A stretch of 64,000 bases of DNA from Cytophaga hutchinsonii ATCC 33406 (lineage in GTDB: Bacteria > Bacteroidota > Bacteroidia > Cytophagales > Cytophagaceae), in contig NC_008255.1 in assembly GCF_000014145.1 (NCBI RefSeq), positions 3,798,001 to 3,862,000 on the forward strand, given 5' to 3'. Positions 28,169 to 37,219 of the stretch are shown here, in pieces. Position numbers and translations under genes: made by a program. Position 1 is the stretch's first letter, and each line of letters begins with the position of its first letter. Under the pieces are notes generated by a model that saw only the letters and a list, made by a program, of their open reading frames with translations, was not told where the DNA came from and made no database searches.

Positions 28169-31036
28169 TTACGCTGCTATATTCATTCCATTTATAAATG
28201 TATTTACGAAATCTTTAATCCGTTGTAAAATTCTATTGCTAATGTCTTTTGCCTGCAAAGCACTAGGCCTTCCTTCATTTCGCAATTTTAAGATTTCATC
28301 CCTCAAAGGTTCCTGTTCAGAAAATAAGTAACCTTCGATAAGGTGCTGTGTACGTTCAGCAGAAAGATTCTCATCCTGCACTAACTCATCAAACGCTTTT
28401 TGCTGCTCTTCGTTCCAGAACCTCGTAAACTCATCCACGATATCTTCGGCTTCAACAATCTTGGACATATTTTCTTTGATGAATTTTTCAATTAATTCTC
28501 TCTTACTGCGAAGTGAAACTTCAGTATTAAGCAGATTGAAAATTTCTTTTTCAACTTCTTCTTTATCTTTTTTACCTTTCTTCACTTTAAGTTTAAATAA
28601 GAGTTGTACGATGTAAGAAACATTGATCGTGTCTTTTTTGATCAGCTCTAATTCAAAATCAATATCATCCAGAATAGATGTTTTTTCTTTATCAGATTTA
28701 TGAACAATACTGTCCTTTAAATCCTGATATTTGCTACTGTAATCTAAAAAACTCTGCTCCTCAATTTCAAGATCATCCCAGGTAAATTCTGTATAATGAC
28801 TCATTTTCTTATGTAGCCGAATCATATTTCTGAAAGCCAGAATAAACTTCAGCTGGTCTTCTTCTGTATATAAATCATCGACTGAATCTACATTGGGAAC
28901 TATTGCTTTTAATTGATTTACGGCTTTATTAAACTCTTCCACATAGGTTTCATAAGGCGCTACGATTACTTCATCAATTGCTTCCCGATTGCTGAACAAC
29001 GTTATCGCTTCGTCTGTTTTATCTTTCAGATTCCGAAAGCAAACAATATTTCCCTGGGTCTTATTTTTATCATGCGTTCGGTTTGTTCGGCTAAATGCTT
29101 GTATCAATCCATGATATTGAAGATTTTTGTCAACATAAAGTGTATTGAGATATTTGCTATCAAAACCGGTAAGAAACATATTGGCCACTAATAAAATATC
29201 CATCTCATTATTTTTTGCCTTCTTAGCTACGTCGTTATAATACGTGTAAAAACTTTGAGAGTCTTTTGTACTATGAGCCGTATCATATAGCTGATTAAAA
29301 TCTCCTATATAAGCATCTAATAATTCCCGTCTGTGTGGTGGAAGGCCATATAATGCTTTTGGCTCTTCAACCACACTTAATTCCGTTTTAATTTCATAAT
29401 CCAATGGATCTTCGTTTTGAGCAAAGCTAAAAATGGTTATAATCTTCAGTTGATGTTCTCCTGCCTTTTTCATTGCTTTTAGTATTTCATAGTACTGGAT
29501 CACTGAATCAATATCCTGTACACACATCATTGCACAATATTTGCCCTGCTGCGTTTTTTGTTTATGATGTTGCAAAATGTAATTTACAATTGCTTCTTTG
29601 CGTTCAGGAGCTTCAAATACTTCTGTTTCATTGATCTGTTCTATCTTTAAATCAACGATGTGCTCTTTTTGTTTAAAGGTTTGAATATACTCTACCGAAA
29701 AACGCAAAACATTTTCATCACGTATTGCATCCGTAATCACATATTTATGCAAACATTTACCAAACAAGCTTGCTGTAGTTTTTTCACCGTTGGCATTCTC
29801 TACCAATATTGGAGTACCAGTAAAACCAAATAACTGAATATTGGTAAAATAACTTACGATATTTTTATGAGTATCTCCAAACTGACTTCTATGGCATTCA
29901 TCAAAAATGAAAACCATGCGTTGATCTTGCATGGCTTTCATTTTATAAATATTTTTACCCGAAATTGCGTTATTTAATTTCTGAATCGTAGTAACAATAA
30001 TACGTTCCGCAGGATCATTAAACTTTTTAATAAGATCATCTGTATTACCAACACTGCTTACACACCCTTGACTAAACTTTTCATATTCCTGATTCGTCTG
30101 ATAATCCAGATCTTTCCTATCCACCACAAACACCACTTTTTTGATGGCAGGAATATTTGAAAGTATCTGACTTGCTTTAAAACTGGTAAGGGTTTTACCG
30201 CTACCTGTAGTATGCCAGATGTAACCGTTTTTGTTTATATCATAACCATTGAGTACTTCATTTTCCTTTACCTTTTTAATAATATTTTCTACTGCGAAAT
30301 ATTGGTAAGGACGCAAAACCATGAGCTTCTTCTCTGTCTCATGAAGAACGATGTACTTACATATCATTTTACTGATATGACAGGGTTCTAAAAATGTATC
30401 TGTAAAACCATTTAGAATATTATTAAGCGGTTTATTGTTTTCGTCTGTCCAGTGAAACGTCTGCAAATATTCCTGCTTGTGTATTCCAAAATTTCCGAAG
30501 TATTTTGTATTAACACCATTGCTGATCACAAATAACTGTACAAAATGATATAGACCATGGCCTGAACCAAAGCTATGTTTTCTGTAGCGATCTATCTGGT
30601 TAAATGCTTCTTTTAATTCCAGGCCTCTTCTCTTAAGTTCTATCTGAACCAACGGCAAGCCATTAATTAATAAGGTAACATCATACCGGTTCAGATATCT
30701 GCCTTCCTGCGATAATTGATTTGTTACTTGGTATTCATTCTGACACCAATAGTCTGTATTAAGAAATTCAAAATACAGATTATCGCCATTATCTCTTATA
30801 ATATGTTGTCTTTGTCGAAGTATTTTAGCTTTTTCAAAAACAGAGCCCTTATTTACAATATTTAAGACCTTATCAAACTCGGCTTTTGAAAAAGTAATTT
30901 TATTGTGCTTTTCAAGCTGCTTTTTCAGATTAAGCAGCAATGCGTCTTCATTTGGCAAAATTACTTTTTCATAGCCCAGTTTGTGCAATTGAATAAGTAA
31001 TTGTTCCTCTAATATTTGTTCCGATTGTTTAGACAT
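28169..31036 (-). CDS. hsdR: Type I restriction enzyme R subunit (HsdR)
   Basis: About 955 residues from the Met at 31036 (MSKQSEQIL); an upstream Met at 31060 is possible. Nuclease motif D-ExK: Asp near 119 and ELK near 133-135 (VQIELKRRG). The SF2 translocase follows with Walker A TTGSGKT, DECH (FIFDECHRSQ), FGFTGTP, and motif VI QAFSRTNR, then a helical C-terminus that contacts the methylase. All catalytic elements are intact. It cuts unmodified DNA after ATP-driven translocation as part of an R2M2S complex. It lies beyond the recombinase gene, separated from hsdM and hsdS, yet on the same strand. Confidence 0.92.
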   Translation of the reverse strand: MSKQSEQILEEQLLIQLHKLGYEKVILPNEDALLLNLKKQLEKHNKITFSKAEFDKVLNIVNKGSVFEKAKILRQRQHIIRDNGDNLYFEFLNTDYWCQNEYQVTNQLSQEGRYLNRYDVTLLINGLPLVQIELKRRGLELKEAFNQIDRYRKHSFGSGHGLYHFVQLFVISNGVNTKYFGNFGIHKQEYLQTFHWTDENNKPLNNILNGFTDTFLEPCHISKMICKYIVLHETEKKLMVLRPYQYFAVENIIKKVKENEVLNGYDINKNGYIWHTTGSGKTLTSFKASQILSNIPAIKKVVFVVDRKDLDYQTNQEYEKFSQGCVSSVGNTDDLIKKFNDPAERIIVTTIQKLNNAISGKNIYKMKAMQDQRMVFIFDECHRSQFGDTHKNIVSYFTNIQLFGFTGTPILVENANGEKTTASLFGKCLHKYVITDAIRDENVLRFSVEYIQTFKQKEHIVDLKIEQINETEVFEAPERKEAIVNYILQHHKQKTQQGKYCAMMCVQDIDSVIQYYEILKAMKKAGEHQLKIITIFSFAQNEDPLDYEIKTELSVVEEPKALYGLPPHRRELLDAYIGDFNQLYDTAHSTKDSQSFYTYYNDVAKKAKNNEMDILLVANMFLTGFDSKYLNTLYVDKNLQYHGLIQAFSRTNRTHDKNKTQGNIVCFRNLKDKTDEAITLFSNREAIDEVIVAPYETYVEEFNKAVNQLKAIVPNVDSVDDLYTEEDQLKFILAFRNMIRLHKKMSHYTEFTWDDLEIEEQSFLDYSSKYQDLKDSIVHKSDKEKTSILDDIDFELELIKKDTINVSYIVQLLFKLKVKKGKKDKEEVEKEIFNLLNTEVSLRSKRELIEKFIKENMSKIVEAEDIVDEFTRFWNEEQQKAFDELVQDENLSAERTQHLIEGYLFSEQEPLRDEILKLRNEGRPSALQAKDISNRILQRIKDFVNTFINGMNIAA

Positions 31037-31168
31037 CTTTAGTATAAAAATTATGCTCAAAAGATAAACAAACTATTTGACTCACTCAAAAAATAATTGG
31101 AAACAGCTATAAATTTTTTATATAATACCCGGATTTAGTTCAATCCAGGTATTATACAATGCATAATA

Positions 31169-32095
31169 TTACTTCAATGCTTTAAACATCTGATCAATGG
31201 CTTTTTTCTTCTGCTCCAGATTAGGATGCACATACAGGTTCAATGTAGTGCTGATATTGGAATGACCTAACAGCACACTCACCGTTTTATAATCACATTT
31301 GCTTTCAATACATCGGGTGGCAAAGCTATGCCGAAGGCCATGAAATTTAAGATCAGGCAAAGCCAGTTCTTTCATCAATTTTTTATAATAACTTCTATAC
31401 GTTCTGGGTTCTGTTGGTTTTACATCATTGGTTAGAACAAAAAAAGAATTATTGATAATTTTCTTCACGGGTTTAAGCATTTTTAACAGATCACCGCTCA
31501 TAGGAATTTCACGGATTGAATTTTTAGTTTTAGGTGTATCCAGCATAAGTTCTGTCTTACGCATTCCATCTTCTATGTTATAAATTCGCTGTATTGTTCT
31601 GCGGATATGGATAATTCCTCTTTCAGTATCTACATCTTCCCAAGTTAAAGCACATATCTCTCCTATCCGGATACCTGCACTCAGACAAATGTATATACCC
31701 AAATTTCGAAAAGTAAAATGCTCCTGAACATAATGCATTACTTTCCGTTGATCGCCTCTGCTCAATACTTCTATCGTTTGCTTTTCTCTTTGTGTCGGAA
31801 ACTGAATATCGAACGGATGATATGTTAACCATTTGTTTTTAGCTCCGAATTTGAGCACCATTTTTAAAACAATCAACATATCTTTGATTGTTTTCTGGCT
31901 CAGTCCCTGTTGCAATTTCTGAAATACAAAAGTTTGTACTTCTACCTCTTCAACAACATATTTATTCCCGAACACAGGTAATAAATGATTTTCAAGTAAC
32001 AGCATATATGCTGAAAAGCTTGATTTTTTAACATACATTTTTTTGTCTGCTTTCCACAAGTGGATAATCTCTTCAATTCTCTTCTGCTCATTCAT
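31169..32095 (-). CDS. Tyrosine recombinase, likely hsdS invertase
   Basis: A 308-residue phage-integrase-type recombinase. N-terminal SAM-like core-binding domain at about 1-100; catalytic domain with Arg in LSAGIRIGEICALTW, HxxR in HGLRHSFATR, His in LLGHSNISTT and the nucleophile Tyr in LNLYVHPN. All five catalytic positions appear intact. Its start is 69 bases from the end of the 498-bp inverted repeat that joins the two hsdS genes. Recombinases in this position in Bacteroidota type I systems invert hsdS DNA, so that is its likely job. A role as the integrase of the island is an alternative. Confidence 0.87.
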   Translation of the reverse strand: MNEQKRIEEIIHLWKADKKMYVKKSSFSAYMLLLENHLLPVFGNKYVVEEVEVQTFVFQKLQQGLSQKTIKDMLIVLKMVLKFGAKNKWLTYHPFDIQFPTQREKQTIEVLSRGDQRKVMHYVQEHFTFRNLGIYICLSAGIRIGEICALTWEDVDTERGIIHIRRTIQRIYNIEDGMRKTELMLDTPKTKNSIREIPMSGDLLKMLKPVKKIINNSFFVLTNDVKPTEPRTYRSYYKKLMKELALPDLKFHGLRHSFATRCIESKCDYKTVSVLLGHSNISTTLNLYVHPNLEQKKKAIDQMFKALK

Positions 32096-32164
32096 GAATC
32101 TATTTTTTTAATTATCAATCTTAAAATATAGGCAGAAAGGATTTGAGATACTCACGTAGCCAAG

Positions 32165-32662
32165 GTTCCTAATTTGAGATTTCCTGAGTTTGATGAGGAA
32201 TGGGAAGAGAAAACGTTGGGGGAGATCTGTGAAATGCAAGCTGGAAAATTCGTTAGTGCTAGTGAAATAAAAGAGCAGCATTTTGACGGCTTATTTCCTT
32301 GTTATGGTGGAAATGGATTAAGAGGTTATACTAAATCATATAATTACGATGGTAAATATTCCTTAATTGGTCGACAGGGAGCATTATGTGGCAATGTAAA
32401 TTTTGCTAATGGAAAATTTCATGCAACAGAGCATGCAGTGGTTGTCACCCCGTTAAATGGCATTAATACAGTTTGGATGTTTTACTTGTTAACAAATTTG
32501 AATTTAAATCAATTTGCTACAGGCATGGCCCAACCAGGACTATCTGTACAAAATTTAGAAAAGGTTGAGAGTACAATTCCTAAAGCTATAGATGAGCAAG
32601 AAAAAATTGCTTCTTTTCTAACGCTAATTGACGGACGTATCTCAACTCAAAACAAAATAATT
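32165..32662 (+). repeat. Left arm of 498-bp perfect inverted repeat in hsdS
   Basis: Base-by-base comparison with the reverse complement of 33824-34321 shows no difference across the segments compared, which span nearly the whole repeat. Identity ends at 32164/34322 and 32663/33823. It encodes the first target-recognition domain and the start of the central helices of HsdS. Confidence 0.95.
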
Positions 32663-33238
32663 AAGGAATTAGAATTACTTATTAAATCAATTAGCCAAAT
32701 TATATTTCATGGACACAGATATAAATTCAAAAAAGCAAGCTTAGGTTCAATCTGCACTATAAAAAAAGGCGAGCAAATTAACAGTTCGGTGTTAAGTGAA
32801 TCAGGACTTTACGCAGTAATGAATGGAGGAATTACTCCATCGGGATATTACTCACAATATAATTGTGTTGGTAATACTATCTCTATTAGCGAAGGAGGAA
32901 ATTCATGCGGCTATGTCCAATTCAATGATAAGAAATTTTGGAGCGGGGGACATTGTTACACACTATCCGAAATCAACGCAGAAATTTCTAATAAATACCT
33001 ATATTACTTTATGAAATTCTCTGAGAATTTAATAATGTCTCTTCGCGTAGGCTCGGGATTACCTAATATCCAGAAAAAAGATCTTGAAAAATTCAATGTA
33101 GCCTTTCCTGAAATAAATCAACAGTATCAAATCTCTAAATTTTTGGATCTTTTAACAGAAAAGATCCAAGTTGAAAAATCTCTTAAAACTTCCTTAATAA
33201 GGCAGAAGCAGTATGTACTAAAAAAAATGTTCATATAA
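32174..33238 (+). CDS. hsdS: Silent HsdS cassette with intact second TRD
   Basis: Type I specificity subunit sequence in plus orientation. Reading starts inside the inverted repeat: only a TTG at 32174 is available, and upstream in frame there is a TGA at 32144 with no ATG or ribosome site, so it is probably not expressed here. Residues 1-163 are identical to the minus-strand copy. After the repeat comes its own TRD2 (about 185-320, with GEQINSSVLSESGLYAVMNG and GSGLPNIQKKDLEKF) and a terminal coiled coil ending QKQYVLKKMFI, which is complete. Inversion between the arms would join this half to the promoter, start codon and 5' end now at 34360, in frame, giving a full-length HsdS. Confidence 0.85.
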   Translation: MRFPEFDEEWEEKTLGEICEMQAGKFVSASEIKEQHFDGLFPCYGGNGLRGYTKSYNYDGKYSLIGRQGALCGNVNFANGKFHATEHAVVVTPLNGINTVWMFYLLTNLNLNQFATGMAQPGLSVQNLEKVESTIPKAIDEQEKIASFLTLIDGRISTQNKIIKELELLIKSISQIIFHGHRYKFKKASLGSICTIKKGEQINSSVLSESGLYAVMNGGITPSGYYSQYNCVGNTISISEGGNSCGYVQFNDKKFWSGGHCYTLSEINAEISNKYLYYFMKFSENLIMSLRVGSGLPNIQKKDLEKFNVAFPEINQQYQISKFLDLLTEKIQVEKSLKTSLIRQKQYVLKKMFI

Positions 33239-33470
33239 AAAGATTAGCCAATAAGTATTTTTTTTGTTTTTCCATTTGATGGAGTCCTTTTATTTCCAAT
33301 TCTATTTTATTATTGATAAGGAAAAGAATATTTGAAATTTTCAATTGCTCTTCAAAACATGGTAGTTCAATAGTTTCATTTGCATAGTCTTTGTAGTATA
33401 TGTGAGGAATTGTACTACCAGTTACATATTTTGTAAAATCAATAGTGCTTAATAAACAAAATAAAAATAA
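33231..33470 (-). pseudogene. Out-of-frame tail of the expressed hsdS
   Basis: Past the early stop at 33449 the minus strand continues in another frame with clear HsdS sequence: STIDFTKYVTGSTIPH, then a coiled coil ending QKKYLLANLFI and a TGA at 33231-33233. One missing base in the T-rich stretch around 33455-33470 explains the break. Its final codons overlap the end of the plus-strand cassette tail to tail by a few bases. Confidence 0.8.
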
Positions 33471-34360
33471 GCGCTTGTTGTGTCTTTGGGTTTTACTATA
33501 TCCATTGTTCCTAAAACAGAAGATCTACCATTACAATAAAAAAGCCTACCGACTCCAGCACCATCTTTTACAATACTGACATAATCATTTTCTTCTTCGT
33601 AAAAATCAACCTTCTTTAAAATCCCTGATGCTCCGTAAATAAGATATTCCCCGAAATTATTTTCTATTTTATTTGCAGAAATACTAGAAGATTTCTTTTC
33701 ACAAATTTCTTCTAATTTCTTTATTTCCCAGTTTGAAAATTCTTTTCCTTTATCATCCTTAAGTCGCAATTGTCTAGAAAATATCTTCTGACTGACCACA
33801 ATCTTTAACAACTTTAACTCCTCAATTATTTTGTTTTGAGTTGAGATACGTCCGTCAATTAGCGTTAGAAAAGAAGCAATTTTTTCTTGCTCATCTATAG
33901 CTTTAGGAATTGTACTCTCAACCTTTTCTAAATTTTGTACAGATAGTCCTGGTTGGGCCATGCCTGTAGCAAATTGATTTAAATTCAAATTTGTTAACAA
34001 GTAAAACATCCAAACTGTATTAATGCCATTTAACGGGGTGACAACCACTGCATGCTCTGTTGCATGAAATTTTCCATTAGCAAAATTTACATTGCCACAT
34101 AATGCTCCCTGTCGACCAATTAAGGAATATTTACCATCGTAATTATATGATTTAGTATAACCTCTTAATCCATTTCCACCATAACAAGGAAATAAGCCGT
34201 CAAAATGCTGCTCTTTTATTTCACTAGCACTAACGAATTTTCCAGCTTGCATTTCACAGATCTCCCCCAACGTTTTCTCTTCCCATTCCTCATCAAACTC
34301 AGGAAATCTCAAATTAGGAACGTTAGTATTTTTTTTACCAGCTTTTGCCATATTGGTCAT
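33449..34360 (-). CDS. hsdS: Promoter-linked HsdS, truncated by frameshift
   Basis: A 303-residue specificity subunit fragment in the operon direction hsdM, rhuM, hsdS. Start MTNMAKAGKK at 34360 or the Met at 34351. TRD1 and the first central helix (about 16-181) come from the inverted repeat; TRD2 begins QLRLKDDKGKEFSNW and proceeds to GTMDIVKPKDTTSAYFYF, then hits TAA. The remaining 70 or so residues are present in another frame down to 33231. As written it would lack the end of TRD2 and the C-terminal helix. A half-size HsdS can sometimes dimerise, so it may still support an altered specificity. Slippage in the T/A runs could restore the frame. Confidence 0.85.
   Translation of the reverse strand: MTNMAKAGKKNTNVPNLRFPEFDEEWEEKTLGEICEMQAGKFVSASEIKEQHFDGLFPCYGGNGLRGYTKSYNYDGKYSLIGRQGALCGNVNFANGKFHATEHAVVVTPLNGINTVWMFYLLTNLNLNQFATGMAQPGLSVQNLEKVESTIPKAIDEQEKIASFLTLIDGRISTQNKIIEELKLLKIVVSQKIFSRQLRLKDDKGKEFSNWEIKKLEEICEKKSSSISANKIENNFGEYLIYGASGILKKVDFYEEENDYVSIVKDGAGVGRLFYCNGRSSVLGTMDIVKPKDTTSAYFYFVY
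33824..34321 (-). repeat. Right arm of 498-bp perfect inverted repeat in hsdS
   Basis: Reverse-complement match of 32165-32662. The 1161 bases between the arms hold the two alternative hsdS 3' halves in opposite orientation, the classic layout of an invertible specificity locus. Confidence 0.95.
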
Positions 34361-34412
34361 TTATTTTCTTAGCTATAAACATTAAGGATTTTACCCTTAA
34401 AAAATATGCTGA

Positions 34413-35423
34413 CTATTTATTTTTTCTGTTCTTAATTTTATCTTCTAATGATTTTATCTCTTTCAGATCTTCCGCATCCGCATTCAGAGCATCTTCAAGT
34501 TTTCGTTTCGCATCAAATGTTTTATATACGTGCTCTATCATTTTTTCCATCTGTGTATGGCTAATACTTCCCTTACCTTTCAGTATAGGTTTATCGTTAA
34601 GCGCTATAATTTTATCAACGTTTTCCCTCCAAAAATTCATTGTGATATCCTGTCTGTTTTTCGCTCTCAATTCAGCGGTTTCCAGAAACACAACTACAAA
34701 ACGATTAAGACTATCAACTTCATCATCTGTTAAATAGTTTTTAGCAATAAAGGTGTCTTGCTTTCGTACAATACTTCCTTCCCAACTGGTCAAAGCCATA
34801 TTGGGTTCATCGGCTTTAGCTCTGCTTACAATTATTTCCGCTGCTGTTTTTCCTGTAATTGCAAACAACAGCTTATTTTGTGTTTCGGCAAAAAACAATT
34901 GTGTGGTTTTGTCGGTGCTATCGTAATCATTACTAAGCGCAAACAGGTCACGTACTTTTTGATAGAATCTTTTCTCAGAAGCACGTATATCTCTGATACG
35001 AGCCAGCAATTCATCAAAATAATCAGGTCTGCCATCCGGATTTTTCAATCGCTCATCGTCCATGATAAATCCTTTTACCATGTACTCTTTTAAGTTACGA
35101 TTTGCCCACTGCCTGAATTGTGTCCCTCTTTTACTTCTAACCCTGAACCCGATTGCAAGGATCATATCCAGGCTGTAAAAAGTTACATTATAGTTTTTTC
35201 CATCCGCGGCAGTTGTCAAGTAATCCTTGACAACTGCCGCTTCATTTAACTCGTTCTCTTCAAGTATATTAAGAATGTGCAGACTTATATTTTGCTTGGT
35301 TGTGTCAAAAAGCTCTGCCAGTTGCTGCTGATTCATCCATACAGAGCCATCTTTTGCATATAAGGAAACAGCAGCTTTCCCATCTTGGGTGTTATAAATA
35401 ATGATGTTTTGCTTTTCCTGCAT
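34413..35423 (-). CDS. RhuM-like protein of the type I RM operon
   Basis: A 336-residue protein of the RhuM/virulence-associated family. It starts IIIYNTQDGKAAVSLYAKDG and WMNQQQLAELFDTTKQNISLHI, an N-terminal helix-turn-helix-like KilA/RhuM part, with a middle GFRVRSKRGTQFRQWAN that is highly typical, and a charged C-terminal helix. The family is often carried between hsdM and hsdS in bacterial type I systems; biochemical role unknown. It starts 18 bases after the hsdM stop, so it is in the same transcript. It could regulate or modulate the methylase or act as a toxin-like protein. Confidence 0.83.
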   Translation of the reverse strand: MQEKQNIIIYNTQDGKAAVSLYAKDGSVWMNQQQLAELFDTTKQNISLHILNILEENELNEAAVVKDYLTTAADGKNYNVTFYSLDMILAIGFRVRSKRGTQFRQWANRNLKEYMVKGFIMDDERLKNPDGRPDYFDELLARIRDIRASEKRFYQKVRDLFALSNDYDSTDKTTQLFFAETQNKLLFAITGKTAAEIIVSRAKADEPNMALTSWEGSIVRKQDTFIAKNYLTDDEVDSLNRFVVVFLETAELRAKNRQDITMNFWRENVDKIIALNDKPILKGKGSISHTQMEKMIEHVYKTFDAKRKLEDALNADAEDLKEIKSLEDKIKNRKNK

Positions 35424-35440
35424 ATCTGCTTTCCTAAAAA

Positions 35441-37027
35441 TTAAAATACCAATCCAAGTTCTTTCATATACACATCAATCTGTTTATCCAGATCCGTACG
35501 CTTGGCTTCAAGATTTTTTATTTCAGCCATCACTGCCTGTATATCTATTTCTTCTTCCTCTTCAAACGTGTCTACGTATCGTGGGATATTGAGGTTGAAA
35601 TCATTCTCAGCGATTTCCTTTAACGAAGCACAGTGACTGTACTTTTCTATTTCCTTTCTGCTACGGTATGTATCAACAATTTTATCAATATGTTTTTCCC
35701 TTAAAATATTCTGCGTTTTTACTTTTTCAAATTCTTTGCTGGCATCAATGAATAAAATATTATCCGGCATTTCGCGACATTTTTTAATCACCAGAATACA
35801 GGTTGGAATACTTGTTCCATAAAAAATATTTCCCGGCAAGCCGATCACTGCATCAAGATAATTTTTCTGTTCGATCAAATATTTACGGATATGTTGTTCT
35901 GCTCCACCTCTAAACAATACGCCATGCGGTAATACAAGCGCCATGATCCCATTCTCCGCCAAATGATGTACCATGTGCTGTACAAACGCATAATCTGCTT
36001 TACTTGCCGGAGCCAGTTTACCATATTGACTGAAACGATCATCACTTAAATGCAATGGGTTCGCGCTCCATTGCGCTGAAAAAGGTGGATTGGCTACGAT
36101 AGCTTCAAACTGTTGCCCCATGTGCTGTGGATGCTCAAGCGTGTCTTCCTGCTTTATATCAAATTTTCTGTAATGCACACCATGCAGGATCATATTCATT
36201 CGTGCAAGGTTATACGTAGTACGATTCATCTCCTGTCCGTAAAACTTTGCAACATCTTTTACTTCTCTCGCTACTCTAAGCAATAAAGAGCCCGAACCAC
36301 ATGTAGGATCATACACAGACTTTAGTTTATGTTTTTCTGTAGTAACAATCTTTGCGAGGATTTTAGAAACCTGCTGAGGAGTATAAAATTCACCTGCCTT
36401 TTTCCCTGCACCACTTGCAAATTGTCCTATGAGATATTCATACGAGTCTCCCAATACATCCGACTCTAAATCTTCTAATTTAAAATCTATCTTATCGAGG
36501 TGAGTCAGGACTTTTGCAATAATCGCATTTCGTGCATCTGGCGTTTTGCCCAGTTTGGTACTGTTCAAATCCATGTCCTCGAAAAGATTATCGAAGTCCT
36601 CTTCACTATCCGTACCCATGGTACTTAGCTGAATATTGATTAAAATTTTTTGAAGATCTTCTAAAATGAAATTTGTTTTAGCTTCATCAAAATTTTCTCC
36701 TTCGTCATTGGAACCTCTACCCCTCTTCGCTACCTCACTAAACAATTCTTCCGGTTTTAAAAAATAACCTAATTTTTCTAAAGCCTCTTCTCTGATTGCT
36801 TCTAAATATTCCTTGCCTTGTTTTAGTTTAGGAGTTATTTCGCGAAAGCTTATTTTATCTTGCTTAAGAATATCATTGGCAAAAATCTCCATTTTTTCAC
36901 TCAGATATTTATAAAAAATAAATCCCAGAATATAATCACGGAATTCATCTGCATTCATTTTACCTCGAAGGGTATTAGCAATATTCCAAAGCTGCTGTTC
37001 TAATATTCGTTTCTGATCTTCTGACAT
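35441..37027 (-). CDS. hsdM: Type I restriction enzyme M subunit (HsdM)
   Basis: A 528-residue N6-adenine methylase. N-terminal HsdM_N helical domain (about 5-140, LWNIANTLRGKMNADEFRDYILGFIFYK in outline), then the methyltransferase: AGEFYTP, motif I DPTCGSGSLLL near 240, motif IV NPPF near 312, and a C-terminal helix that docks on HsdS. Everything needed appears intact. It methylates the site chosen by HsdS and is the first gene of the operon hsdM, rhuM, hsdS. Confidence 0.93.
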   Translation of the reverse strand: MSEDQKRILEQQLWNIANTLRGKMNADEFRDYILGFIFYKYLSEKMEIFANDILKQDKISFREITPKLKQGKEYLEAIREEALEKLGYFLKPEELFSEVAKRGRGSNDEGENFDEAKTNFILEDLQKILINIQLSTMGTDSEEDFDNLFEDMDLNSTKLGKTPDARNAIIAKVLTHLDKIDFKLEDLESDVLGDSYEYLIGQFASGAGKKAGEFYTPQQVSKILAKIVTTEKHKLKSVYDPTCGSGSLLLRVAREVKDVAKFYGQEMNRTTYNLARMNMILHGVHYRKFDIKQEDTLEHPQHMGQQFEAIVANPPFSAQWSANPLHLSDDRFSQYGKLAPASKADYAFVQHMVHHLAENGIMALVLPHGVLFRGGAEQHIRKYLIEQKNYLDAVIGLPGNIFYGTSIPTCILVIKKCREMPDNILFIDASKEFEKVKTQNILREKHIDKIVDTYRSRKEIEKYSHCASLKEIAENDFNLNIPRYVDTFEEEEEIDIQAVMAEIKNLEAKRTDLDKQIDVYMKELGLVF

Positions 37028-37091
37028 TTCAATGGTTTATTACATGTTCAAAAATATACCTAAAGGATTTGTAATCCCAAATGTAAAATTT

Positions 37092-37134
37092 TAAAACAAG
37101 AAACCCTTAGCTTTTTTCAAACTAAGGGTTCTTT
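37092..37134 (-). repeat. Copy 1 of duplicated tRNA-side hairpin
   Basis: About 40 bases nearly the same as 37966-38006, in the same orientation, both with the terminator hairpin. Bases just right of this copy (about 37140-37152) also look like a decayed 3' end of the fMet tRNA. The two copies bracket the broken NYN gene, which suggests insertion with duplication of the tRNA end. Confidence 0.6.
37102..37130 (-). terminator. Terminator downstream of the NYN gene
   Basis: A 9-bp stem (37102-37110 with 37122-37130). It is a near copy of the hairpin after the tRNA. Confidence 0.6.
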
Positions 37135-37219
37135 TAAATATTAGCGAGCAATAAAATTTAAAATATATAAATCCTAACTCCATTTAATCGGTTTATCAAT
37201 TATGTGACGTTAGGAAGTC

